Shown: positions 16,901-24,835 of the stretch, piece by piece
Numbering within the stretch: position 1 is the first letter of the stretch
Layout of the letters: each line of letters starts with the position of its first letter
Assembly: GCA_017649855.1 (NCBI GenBank)
Contig: JAGCGA010000008.1
Span: 1-38,085, forward strand
DNA from: Bacteroidales bacterium
Lineage (GTDB): Bacteria; Bacteroidota; Bacteroidia; Bacteroidales; WCHB1-69
Reading direction: 5' to 3'
DNA length: 38,085 nucleotides
Notes under the pieces: generated by a model
What the model was told of the DNA's origin: nothing
Databases searched by the model: none
The model's input: only the letters and a program-made list of their open reading frames with translations
Translations under genes and position numbers: made by a program

Positions 16901-17353
16901 CTTGTGGGCGGTGACCACCTCCGGCTGCGAGGTGTAGAAAGCATCGGTGCGATAAACGGCTTCGTCCTTGTTGAAGGGACGTTCGCCGGTGTAGGACTTG
17001 GGATAACTCTGCTGGCAGGGCATCACGGGATAAAGCACATTCAAGGCGGCGGCATCGTATTCCTCGTAGTCTGCCGACACAATCTCGACGTTGACCTCGT
17101 CGCACAAGGGGATCTCGATCAACTTGGTGAGTTCCGGCAATGACGGGAAACCCACCTTCGTGGAGTTGTCGTAGCCATCCATGGTGAGGGTGGCGTAGCG
17201 GGCATCTCCGGCTTTCACCACGCTGCTCTCTAATTTGGGCGTGGTGAACTCGATGGAAAGCTTGCTCATCGTGTTCTGCCGGATGGTGTAGCTCTGTGCG
17301 CTCATGAAGAGAACGCTAATCAACAAGACGCTGAATGATAATACTTTTTTCAT
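13946..17353 (-). CDS. Gingipain-like (C25) cysteine protease with T9SS sorting domain
   Basis: An 1135-residue secreted protease. A signal peptide covers about residues 1-19 and a C25-type propeptide region about 25-215. The catalytic C25 domain (about 230-595) has the His in AHGSEDGW (H441), the Cys in GNCC (C473 or C474) and the family ending HLMGDPSLKPY. Ig-like and CARDB/DUF11-like beta domains follow (about 597-920), then a jelly-roll/MAM-like domain (about 935-1045) and a T9SS type A sorting domain (about 1060-1135, FSVFPNPTTGMLHV...). It should be exported by Sec, then by type IX secretion, and processed outside the cell. It is the first gene of a minus-strand group with DUF1599, BT_3928-like and prmC. 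Substrate specificity (Arg or Lys) cannot be read from sequence. Confidence 0.93.
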   Translation of the reverse strand: MKKVLSFSVLLISVLFMSAQSYTIRQNTMSKLSIEFTTPKLESSVVKAGDARYATLTMDGYDNSTKVGFPSLPELTKLIEIPLCDEVNVEIVSADYEEYDAAALNVLYPVMPCQQSYPKSYTGERPFNKDEAVYRTDAFYTSQPEVVTAHKIGTMRDVNMANVVVSPVAYNPVTDKIRVYSRIEVEITYENANIPATLEMKDKYYSPLFHAAKEAVINPMNTRNEFNVTPIKYLIIANNMFVNNEQLLSFVNWKKRIGYQVELANTSIIGTTSTAIKNYIKAEYTNATAENPAPTFVLFVGDIAQVPTFTGTTDNSHKTDLYYATWTTGDNLPDCYYGRFSAQNVNQLLPQIEKTLMYEQYTMPDPSYLGKAVLIAGTDNNWSPTHANGQINYVFDNYINTTSTTHDYTTVYKHLYNCSSQAATIRQEIGAGCGWANYTAHGSEDGWADPGFSCSQVASMSNADKYGFMIGNCCLSSKFDVSECFAEAVLRAANKGAVGYVGGSNSTYWDEDYYWAVGFRSSVNANPTYNANYLGAYDKLFHTHGENHDVWATSITGYMTAGNLTVEGTSSSRKLYYWEIYHLMGDPSLKPYMGIPSNLTVNSLDALVVGSTSYDVQTVPYAYVALTYNNELVAAAFTDASGHATLTFSSINTPGVYELAVSAQNYIQFFKAVQIIAPTGPYVAVSSSSLSEFSIPQPGSTVYMNVALTNYGVAAASNVTTTLSSSYPGVSILQNSVSDNSIAADATSTHNNAFTIVLPADAQDGDVIPFVITTTFGNETSTKNFTITVVAPKLSIENVVLQNTNGTTSFSPGDMANVTVTYSNTGHSPMTNAALHLTSHYSLVTVTTPAQTITELPVGASATAQYQVSISASVPDLTTVPLYVKGVVGQSMTVDTIYLTIGSAMETFETGDLTAFPWQTNNNPWFVTSTQPYAGSYCIRSKQGLGNNAQSEFSITINCSAADNISYFRKVSSEGGYDFFKFYIDNTEMDSQSGSISWSQATFSVTPGTHTFKFSYQKDYSATSGSDCAWVDNIVLPGMGTLCVEDVDDNVGVESPEEIQFSVFPNPTTGMLHVQCSEPVQQIVIYDLSGRQIMSYNGQAEQLNTLNVNNLTSGVYFIRILTQDNQSSISKFIKQ

Positions 17354-17390
17354 TATTTTGCGATTTTATTTTTCCATAAAAACAAGGCGG

Positions 17391-17398
17391 CAAAAATA
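17391..17398 (-). promoter_or_regulatory. -7 box for the gingipain-like gene
   Basis: On the minus strand this reads TATTTTTG (TAnnTTTG), 38 bp before the ATG at 17353. No clear -33 TTTG is seen. It lies in the divergent spacer shared with gltX. Confidence 0.5.
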
Positions 17399-17433
17399 GC
17401 AAAAATTTCAGATAAACGGAAGCGGTTTTTTTG

Positions 17434-17441
17434 TAATTTTG
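17434..17441 (+). promoter_or_regulatory. -7 box (TAATTTTG) for gltX
   Basis: It matches TAnnTTTG and lies about 20 bp before the ATG at 17461, giving a short leader. The -33 element is not clear. The divergent minus-strand box lies about 40 bp away. Confidence 0.5.
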
Positions 17442-17460
17442 CGCCCTAAAAAAATGAAGT

Positions 17461-18975
17461 ATGAATCCAAGAGTAAGATTTGCCCCTAGCCCAACCGGTC
17501 CGCTCCATATCGGAGGCGTCAGAACCGCCTTGTATAACTATCTTTTCGCTAAGAAAAACAATGGCACGCTGTTGCTTCGCATCGAGGATACCGATCAGAC
17601 CCGTTTTGTGCCGGGCGCAGAACAATATATCATCGAAGCCTTCCAATGGTTGGGCATCCCCTTCGACGAGGGCGTCGGCATCGGTGGGGATTATGGCCCC
17701 TATCGCCAGTCGGAACGCAAGGCTCTGTACAAGCCCTATGCCGAGCAACTGGTGGCTGACGGGTGGGCTTATTACGCCTTCGACACTCCTGAGATGCTGG
17801 ATGCCAAGCGTAAGGAGGCCGAAAGCCAGAAAAAGACCTTCCAGTATGACGTTCATACCCGCATGCAGATGTGCAACTCGCTGACTCTGAGTGAGGAGGA
17901 GGTGCAGGCCAGACTGCAGCGCGGCGATGCCTTCGTGGTGCGCTTCAAATACCCCGAGAACACCGACATCCACGTCCATGACCTTATCCGTGGCGAGGTG
18001 GTCATCAACTCGGACCTGCTGGACGACAAGGTGCTCTATAAGTCCGACGGGATGCCGACCTATCATCTGGCCAACATCGTCGATGACCACCTGATGAAGA
18101 TCACGCACGTCATCCGCGGCGAAGAATGGCTGCCCTCGGCACCGCTGCATGTGATGCTCTACAAGGCCTTTGGCTGGGAGGCACCTCAGTTCGCCCACCT
18201 GCCCCTGCTGCTTAAACCCGATGGCAATGGCAAACTCAGCAAACGCGATGGCGACCGCCTCGGATTCCCCGTGTTCCCCCTCCAGTGGACTGACCCGAAG
18301 TCTGGGGAGACCTCTTCCGGCTACCGCGAGAGCGGCTATCTGCCAGAAGCCGTGATCAACATGCTCGCCCTGCTCGGCTGGAACCCCGGCAACGATCAGG
18401 AGATGATGTCCATGGAGACCCTCATCGACTGCTTCTCGATCGACAAGATCAGCAAGTCGGGCGCCAAATTTTCTCTTGACAAGGCTAAGTGGTTCAACCA
18501 TGAGTACATACAGCTGAAATCTGCCGAAGAATTGGCTCCCTATATGATCCCTGTCCTGCAAAAAAATGAGGTGGAGTGTGACATTTTATACCTCCAAAAC
18601 GTTATTAATTTGGTTAAGGACCGTCTGAACTTTATCCCCGACTTCTGGGAACAGGCTTGCTATTTCTTTGTTGCCCCTACCGAATACGATCCACAGGCAA
18701 TCAAGAAACGTTGGAAAGAGGGCATGGGTGCCATCCTGCAGGAAGTGATGAAGTTGATAGAGTCATTTCAGCCGTATGACCAGCAAAAAGTTCACGATGC
18801 CGTGATGCAATATATTGCTGATCATGAGTTGAATATGGGTCAGGTGCTCAACAGTCTCCGACTGGCCATCGTGGGTGCAGCCCGCGGCCCCGAACTCTTC
18901 ACGATGATCGGGACTATTGGCGTTCAGGAGGTCCGCAACCGACTGGATAAAGCAATACGCGTGATCGAGGGATAA
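17461..18975 (+). CDS. gltX: Glutamyl-tRNA synthetase
   Basis: A 504-residue class I aminoacyl-tRNA synthetase that charges tRNA-Glu. The start [20 protein letters not shown] carries the HIGH-type motif (HIGG, 16-19). [11 protein letters not shown] follows, and the KMSKS-type motif is KLSKRDGD (about 258-265). The helical anticodon-binding region occupies the C-terminal third. Length and motif order are normal, with no sign of a GlnRS-type fusion. The T9SS protein gene downstream begins 19 bp later and may be read through from gltX. Confidence 0.97.
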   Translation: MNPRVRFAPSPTGPLHIGGVRTALYNYLFAKKNNGTLLLRIEDTDQTRFVPGAEQYIIEAFQWLGIPFDEGVGIGGDYGPYRQSERKALYKPYAEQLVADGWAYYAFDTPEMLDAKRKEAESQKKTFQYDVHTRMQMCNSLTLSEEEVQARLQRGDAFVVRFKYPENTDIHVHDLIRGEVVINSDLLDDKVLYKSDGMPTYHLANIVDDHLMKITHVIRGEEWLPSAPLHVMLYKAFGWEAPQFAHLPLLLKPDGNGKLSKRDGDRLGFPVFPLQWTDPKSGETSSGYRESGYLPEAVINMLALLGWNPGNDQEMMSMETLIDCFSIDKISKSGAKFSLDKAKWFNHEYIQLKSAEELAPYMIPVLQKNEVECDILYLQNVINLVKDRLNFIPDFWEQACYFFVAPTEYDPQAIKKRWKEGMGAILQEVMKLIESFQPYDQQKVHDAVMQYIADHELNMGQVLNSLRLAIVGAARGPELFTMIGTIGVQEVRNRLDKAIRVIEG

Positions 18976-18994
18976 CCCTCTAAATTTTGACTAT

Positions 18995-21328
18995 ATGAGA
19001 AAAATAATCGTTCTGATGTCTGTGCTGTTGTGTGCCGCTATGCTGCACGCACAGAATCTGACCACATCTTCCTTGTCCGGACAGGCCCCGAACTCGATTG
19101 TCCAACAGCACCTGGCTGGTGACGGAGTGCTGCTCAGTGGTGGAGTCATCAATTTGAATGGCGGTGGTACCACACAACTGAATCCAGCCAAGTTCAACAA
19201 TAACACGGGTAACGTATCCACGCCCCAGATCGGAACTTTCAACAGCAATGGCTTTAATTTCCCGATTTCCCAAGGTCTGATCATGACCACGGGTAATGTG
19301 TCGGTGGCAAATGGGCCCAATTCATCAAGCAGTTCTTCACAATCGGTTGCCGATAACCAGAAATATAGCGATCCCATGTTGAGCAGTATAGCATCCTCTA
19401 CCATAAATGCCTGCTCCGTGCTGGATTTCCAGTTTATCGCATTCGCAGACACTTTTTCCTTTAATTATGTGTTTGCCTCTGAAGAGTATCCCGAATGGGC
19501 CTGCTCTTCCTATAACGACGTGTTTGCCTTCTATTTGGATGGTATAGATCCCATCACTTTCCTTCCTAGCCATAAGAATGTTGCCATCATTCCCGGAACC
19601 GTTCTGCCTGTGACTATTAATGCACTCAACTCCGGTGTGGGAACGAGCGGTTCATCAGGTACTTCGGGTTGCCACCCGGGTACATATTCAGCCTTCTATG
19701 TGGCCAATCATAACACAGGAACCCCGGGAGTGGAATATGATGGCTATACCGTGAAACTGGCTGCCCAGTCGGTGATCCTTGCTTGCCAAACCTACGACAT
19801 GCATCTCTCAGTGTGCAATGTGGGCGACAATAGCTATGACTCCGGTGTCTTCTTGGAGGAAGGCAGCTTCTATAGTCCAACTATCGAAATAAAGCCCAAC
19901 GCGAATGATGTAACTGTCCCAGACCCTTATTTAATGCAAGATGGAGATACGTTGGTGCAGAACTGTAAGAGCGCGGATATCATCATGGATTTGCCTCGTC
20001 CCAATATGACTGCCTATACCGTAGAGTTTACCTATGGAGGAAACGCATCTATTGGCAATGACTATTTTCTGACTCGTTATGGCAATAATGGCGAAATGAT
20101 CAATCTGGATTTGAACAATAGCAACTTTTCTTTCCAAGATTCAACAGAACTTCACCTGTTTTTGACAATCAACCCGGATGCAACCTTCGACCAACCCAAG
20201 ACGGTCGAGTTGTATATTCTGACCGACTATTGTGTGCTTTACAAAGACGATGACCAGTATGACACGTTGCGTTTTGTGCTAATGCCCAATCCTAAACTCC
20301 AGCTCACTGACACCACTTTGAAGGCTTGTGGTCATTGCGATATGCTGACCACTACGATAGAGGGTGGCGGCCCGATGCCCGTCACCTACCATTGGCTGGA
20401 AGAGAACGCAGTGCAAAACGCCAACAGCCTCACCACCGCTTGTAATATCACCTCCGATATGACCTTGCATCTGGAAGCAACCGACTACTGGGGCTGTATG
20501 AAGGATACCGCGGAGGTCAAGGTTGAGATTACCGAAGAGCCGGTGGCCAACCCGGTCATCACTCCCACCTTCGGCTGCGCGCCCCTGCCTGTGGTGCTCA
20601 CCGCTCAGAACCTGCCGGATGATTGCGACATCGTCTGGACCCTGACCAATGATGCAGACACAATCGTTGATAATACCAACAACGCCCATCTCACCCTTCC
20701 TAACTTCGGCTATTACGATGTCAACCTGTGGGTCTCCACTGCCCCTGGCTGTAACGACTCTATCCTGCTGACTCATGCCATCCATGTGGCCGACTATCCT
20801 CATGCTTCCTTCACCTTCACTCCTGATGAGGCCCAGAATGGTCAGCCCGTCACCTTCTTCAACCTGTCGGAAGGTGATAATATCACCAACTATCAATGGC
20901 TATTTGGCGATGGCGGCACGGCCTATGACACCGATCCTGTCCATGCCTATCATGTCATCAACAGCGAGAATATGCTGGTTCGCCTGACCGTCACCAACGG
21001 GGATGGCTGCTCCGATGACACCACCATGATCGTACCGGTGGTGGACAACTTCGCCCTCTGGGTGCCCAACTCCTTCACCCCCAACCATGACGGAAACAAC
21101 GAAATCTTCCAACCCGTGGTCAATGATGTGGCCTATTACCAACTGGAGATCTATAACCGCACGGGAGAGTTGTTCTTTGTCACCAACAGCACCGAATTGG
21201 GCTGGGATGGCACGGTCAATGGCAAACCCGTGCAGACGGGCGTCTATGTGTGGCGCATCACCTATGCCAAGTACGCCGACCCGACCTATTATTATGTGCG
21301 GGAGGGCGAGCTGATTCTGATACGATAA
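18995..21328 (+). CDS. Choice-of-anchor L / PKD protein with type B T9SS (gliding-type) C-terminus
   Basis: A 777-residue cell-surface or secreted protein. A signal peptide covers residues 1-20 (ends MLHAQ). A choice-of-anchor L domain follows (about 20-290), including the VLDFQFIAFADTFSFNYVFASEEY block and GVFLEEGSF. Ig-like beta modules come next (about 300-600), then a PKD domain (about 603-690, WLFGDGGTA) and a C-terminal domain of the gliding-motility-associated type B class (about 690-777, NSFTPNHDGNNEIFQP...ELFF...GWDG..NG..QTGVYVWRI). The type B ending directs export through the type IX system, usually onto the cell surface or into the medium. Its role, adhesion or structural, is not readable from sequence. 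Confidence 0.9.
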   Translation: MRKIIVLMSVLLCAAMLHAQNLTTSSLSGQAPNSIVQQHLAGDGVLLSGGVINLNGGGTTQLNPAKFNNNTGNVSTPQIGTFNSNGFNFPISQGLIMTTGNVSVANGPNSSSSSSQSVADNQKYSDPMLSSIASSTINACSVLDFQFIAFADTFSFNYVFASEEYPEWACSSYNDVFAFYLDGIDPITFLPSHKNVAIIPGTVLPVTINALNSGVGTSGSSGTSGCHPGTYSAFYVANHNTGTPGVEYDGYTVKLAAQSVILACQTYDMHLSVCNVGDNSYDSGVFLEEGSFYSPTIEIKPNANDVTVPDPYLMQDGDTLVQNCKSADIIMDLPRPNMTAYTVEFTYGGNASIGNDYFLTRYGNNGEMINLDLNNSNFSFQDSTELHLFLTINPDATFDQPKTVELYILTDYCVLYKDDDQYDTLRFVLMPNPKLQLTDTTLKACGHCDMLTTTIEGGGPMPVTYHWLEENAVQNANSLTTACNITSDMTLHLEATDYWGCMKDTAEVKVEITEEPVANPVITPTFGCAPLPVVLTAQNLPDDCDIVWTLTNDADTIVDNTNNAHLTLPNFGYYDVNLWVSTAPGCNDSILLTHAIHVADYPHASFTFTPDEAQNGQPVTFFNLSEGDNITNYQWLFGDGGTAYDTDPVHAYHVINSENMLVRLTVTNGDGCSDDTTMIVPVVDNFALWVPNSFTPNHDGNNEIFQPVVNDVAYYQLEIYNRTGELFFVTNSTELGWDGTVNGKPVQTGVYVWRITYAKYADPTYYYVREGELILIR

Positions 21329-21404
21329 TAGTTTTATTGATATGAATAATTATCTTTCGCTATTCTGCCTGGGTGGGAGAGCGGAAGATTTTTGATTTTT
21401 TGAT

Positions 21405-23543
21405 ATGGATATTCAGGATTTTGTAAGAAAGATAGCACAGACCTTAAACCTTCAGGAGGAGCAGGTGCGCAATACGTTGGATCTTCTCAACGGAGGTGCC
21501 ACCATACCCTTTATCTCCCGATACCGTAAGGAAGCGACCGGCAGTCTGGATGAGGTCCAGATTGAACAGATCAAGAATATGTACGCCCGTTTGATGGACC
21601 TGGAGAAACGGCGCGCCGCCATCCTCGACTCTATTCGCGAGCAGGGCAAGCTGACTCCGGAGCTGGAAGCGCAACTGCAGTCGGCCGACTCGATGAGCGA
21701 GCTCGAGGACCTTTATTTACCCTATCGTCCCAAGCGCAAAACCCGTGCTTCGGTGGCGGTGGAACGTGGCCTGGAGCCGTTGGCGAAGATCCTCTCCCGC
21801 CAGCAGGCGGTGGATATGGTCAAGACCGTCAAGCCTTTCATCAACCCCAGTAAGGATGTGCCCGATGAAGAGGCTGCCCTGGCGGGCGCGCGCGACATCC
21901 TCGCCGAGCGTCTGAGTGAGAACGTCCAGCTGCGCGCCATGCTGCGCAACACCTTCCGCCAGCATAGCCGAATCTCCACCAAACAGGTGAAGGATAAGGT
22001 GGATGAGAACGAGAAGTTCAAGATCTACTACAACGCCAGCGAGTTCCTGCCGAAGGCTCCTTCCCACCGCATCCTGGCCATGCTGCGTGGCGAAGAGGAG
22101 GGCATCCTCCGTCTCACCATCGCCCCTGACGAAGAGAAGACACTCTCCGCCATCCGCCGTAAGCTGATCCGCACCAACTCCAACTGCGCAGAACAACTCT
22201 GGCTCGCGGCCCAGGATGCCTATAAGCGCCTCCTCCAACCCCAGATGGAAACGGAGATGCGCAAGTTCTACAAGGAGAAGGCCGACACCGAGGCGATCAA
22301 AGTCTTCACCGACAACGCCCGCCAGTTGCTGATGGCCGCCCCGCTGGGACAAGTGACAACCCTGGCCATCGACCCCGGCTTCCGCACGGGTTGCAAGGTC
22401 GTCATCCTGGACCCGCAAGGGAAGTTGCTGTACAACGAGACCATTTACCCGCACCCGCCCGTGGCGCAGTACAAGCTCGCCTCCGACAAGCTCAAACGAC
22501 TCGTGTCCCAATATAGAGTGGACGCCATCGCCATCGGTAACGGCACCGCCGGGCGCGAGACGGAGCACTTTGTCAAATATATCCCCTTTGAACGCGACGT
22601 GAAGGCCTATATGGTCAACGAGAGCGGCGCGTCCGTCTATTCCGCCTCTTCCGTGGCGCGGGAGGAGTTTCCCAACTATGATGTCACAGTCCGCGGTGCG
22701 GTCTCCATCGGCCGCCGCCTCATGGACCCGCTGGCCGAGCTCGTCAAGATAGACCCGAAAGCCATCGGGGTGGGGCAGTACCAGCACGATGTCAACCAGA
22801 AACGTCTCCAAGAGAGCCTGGTCACGACCGTGGAGAGCTGCGTCAACCAAGTGGGCGTGGAGCTGAACACCGCTAGCAAGGAGCTGCTGTCGTATGTCTC
22901 CGGCGTGGGCCCGGCCTTGGCGCAGAATATCGTCACCTATCGCAACGAACACGGCGCCTTCGCCAGCCGCGAGGAGCTCAAACAGGTGCCCCGCTTCGGC
23001 GCCAAGGCCTTTGAACAGGCCGCTGGCTTCCTGCGGATCCGCAATGCCCAGAACCCCCTCGACAGCAGCGCCGTGCACCCGGAGAGCTATCCCGTGGTCG
23101 AAAAGATGGCCGCCAGCTGCGGCTGCTCTGTTCCGGAGCTGATGAAAAACCCGGAAATGCGCAAACAGCTAAGACTGGAAGAGTTCGTGACCGACAAGGT
23201 GGGCCTGCCAACCCTGACCGACATCCAACAGGAACTCGAGAAGCCCGGCCGCGACCCGCGTACCCACTTCGAGATGTTCGAGTTCGACAAGAACGTCCAT
23301 AAGATGGAAGACCTGACCCCTGGCATGATACTTCCCGGCATCATCACCAACATCACCAACTTCGGTTGCTTTGTGGATGTGGGCGTGCATCAGGACGGAC
23401 TGATCCACGTCAGCCAACTCGCCGACCATCGCGTCGACCACCCCTCCGATGTGGTGCACTTGAACCAAAAGGTGACCGTCCGCGTGGTGGGAGTCGAACT
23501 GGACCGAAAACGCATCAGCCTTGCCCTGGTGAATCCGGCCTGA
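21405..23543 (+). CDS. tex: Tex-family S1 RNA-binding transcription accessory protein
   Basis: A 712-residue cytoplasmic nucleic-acid-binding protein. The Tex order is visible: N-terminal helical region, YqgF-like RNase H fold (TLAIDPGFRTGCKVVILDPQGKLL, about 325-348), helix-hairpin-helix region (about 485-560, SGVGPALAQNIVTYRNEHGAF and LKQVPRFGAKAFEQAAGFLRI) and a C-terminal S1 domain (about 635-708, GMILPGIITNITNFGCFVDVGVHQDGLIHVSQL). Tex proteins influence transcription and RNA handling; the exact reaction is not settled. Length is close to the family norm. It stands between two T9SS-secreted proteins, with 76 bp upstream and 71 bp downstream. Confidence 0.94.
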   Translation: MDIQDFVRKIAQTLNLQEEQVRNTLDLLNGGATIPFISRYRKEATGSLDEVQIEQIKNMYARLMDLEKRRAAILDSIREQGKLTPELEAQLQSADSMSELEDLYLPYRPKRKTRASVAVERGLEPLAKILSRQQAVDMVKTVKPFINPSKDVPDEEAALAGARDILAERLSENVQLRAMLRNTFRQHSRISTKQVKDKVDENEKFKIYYNASEFLPKAPSHRILAMLRGEEEGILRLTIAPDEEKTLSAIRRKLIRTNSNCAEQLWLAAQDAYKRLLQPQMETEMRKFYKEKADTEAIKVFTDNARQLLMAAPLGQVTTLAIDPGFRTGCKVVILDPQGKLLYNETIYPHPPVAQYKLASDKLKRLVSQYRVDAIAIGNGTAGRETEHFVKYIPFERDVKAYMVNESGASVYSASSVAREEFPNYDVTVRGAVSIGRRLMDPLAELVKIDPKAIGVGQYQHDVNQKRLQESLVTTVESCVNQVGVELNTASKELLSYVSGVGPALAQNIVTYRNEHGAFASREELKQVPRFGAKAFEQAAGFLRIRNAQNPLDSSAVHPESYPVVEKMAASCGCSVPELMKNPEMRKQLRLEEFVTDKVGLPTLTDIQQELEKPGRDPRTHFEMFEFDKNVHKMEDLTPGMILPGIITNITNFGCFVDVGVHQDGLIHVSQLADHRVDHPSDVVHLNQKVTVRVVGVELDRKRISLALVNPA

Positions 23544-23614
23544 CCCCTTCTGAAACAATGGTCCTGACTTGCGGGATTCAAGACATTGATATTCCTTCAC
23601 AAAAAATATATCTT

Positions 23615-24706
23615 ATGAAAAAAATGTTAATTATCAGTGCTTTGCTTGCCGTCCTGGGCATGGGAACCCTCTCTGCTCAAGTTCAGCACTTTACCTGGCA
23701 GAACAAAGATCGCGAATACATCATCCATACTCCTGCCAACCAAACGGGAAGTATCCCGGTGATGTTCTATCTGCACGGCCTGACGGTCCAGATTGTTCCT
23801 TGTGACCAAGAGTATCATTTTGCCGAGTTGTCGGACGAGCTGGGTTGGGCCATCGTCGTGCCCCAAGCCCTGAATCAAGGAATCGGCACCATGTGGAGTG
23901 CGGGACTGTCCAATAGCAACATCGATGATGTGGGTTTTCTGTTGGCCTTGCTGGACACCCTGACCATACAATATAACTTGAACCCTGACAGCGTCTTCTT
24001 TACAGGCTTCTCCATGGGCGGGTTTATGACCCACCGCATGGCCATAGAGCACGGCGACCGCATCACCGCCTGCGCCCCTGTCAGTGGATTGATTGCCCAG
24101 CCCATGTCGCTGGAGACCCCGGTGGCACCCGTCCGGATGCTCCATGTCCATGGTACCCAAGACAATGTGGTTGGGTACAATGGCAACTCGCTTGTGTTCG
24201 GAGGTACCCTTGGCCTTGGGGTGGAGGCGATCCTCGACTATTGGCAAACAGCCAACAACTGCTCCGGAGACCCTGTCATCGACACGCTCCCTGATCTTCA
24301 TAACGACGGGCTTCGTTTTGTGCACTACACGTACAACTGCGGCACGGACCTGCAACTGCTGAAGGTGCTCGGCGGCGCCCATAACTGGTACCATAACGCA
24401 CAACAATACGATGTCGCCTATATGGATGTCATCTGCCGCTTTTTCAAGGGTGAAGACATCGTCAGCGCCATTCATGTTCCCGAAATGAATCCTTTGCATG
24501 TCTCGCCAAATCCTGCAACCGGCCTTGTCTCTGTTGAGGTGGATGAGCCCTCCATGATATCCGTGTTTGATGTCCAGGGGCAGATGGTTGAACAACAGGT
24601 GGTTGAACCTGGCAGATCATTGCTGGACCTAAGCCGACTGCCCAACGGTCCCTACATCATCAAGGATCAGAGGGGCGGCACGACGAAGGTGATGTTGCAA
24701 CGCTAG
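23615..24706 (+). CDS. Secreted alpha/beta-hydrolase esterase (PHB-depolymerase/feruloyl-esterase type) with T9SS sorting domain
   Basis: A 363-residue protein from the ATG at 23615, which gives a clean signal peptide (MKKMLIISALLAVLGMGTLSA). The open frame extends upstream into tex in another phase, but that part has no secretion signal or family pattern. The hydrolase domain (about 25-280) shows an oxyanion-type HG (FYLHGL, 51-56), the nucleophile elbow GFSMGG (S133), a likely acid in HGTQDN (D183) and the catalytic His in GGAHNWY (H256). This layout fits LpqC/PHB-depolymerase or CE1 esterases, which often cut feruloyl or acetyl esters on plant polymers. A T9SS type A sorting domain covers about 290-363 (VSPNPATGLVSVEV...). 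The substrate is unknown. Confidence 0.87.
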   Translation: MKKMLIISALLAVLGMGTLSAQVQHFTWQNKDREYIIHTPANQTGSIPVMFYLHGLTVQIVPCDQEYHFAELSDELGWAIVVPQALNQGIGTMWSAGLSNSNIDDVGFLLALLDTLTIQYNLNPDSVFFTGFSMGGFMTHRMAIEHGDRITACAPVSGLIAQPMSLETPVAPVRMLHVHGTQDNVVGYNGNSLVFGGTLGLGVEAILDYWQTANNCSGDPVIDTLPDLHNDGLRFVHYTYNCGTDLQLLKVLGGAHNWYHNAQQYDVAYMDVICRFFKGEDIVSAIHVPEMNPLHVSPNPATGLVSVEVDEPSMISVFDVQGQMVEQQVVEPGRSLLDLSRLPNGPYIIKDQRGGTTKVMLQR

Positions 24707-24835
24707 AGCAGTATTCCATTAGGTGCTTGTGGGGATGTTTTTTTCTGTAAATCACCATTTTTGGGGATACCTCTTGAGTGGTAAATGTAGCATCTTTGCC
24801 GATTGTAAAAAGAAGTAATCTACCCAAACTATATT

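Noticed and set aside
23366..23614. N-terminal extension of the esterase
   Set aside because: It overlaps the end of tex in another frame, is Arg/Pro/Gly-rich, and would bury the signal peptide that begins at 23615.
24791..24798. CATCTTTG as a -7 box for feoAB
   Set aside because: One base off consensus and no TTTG at the right distance. Not strong enough to annotate.
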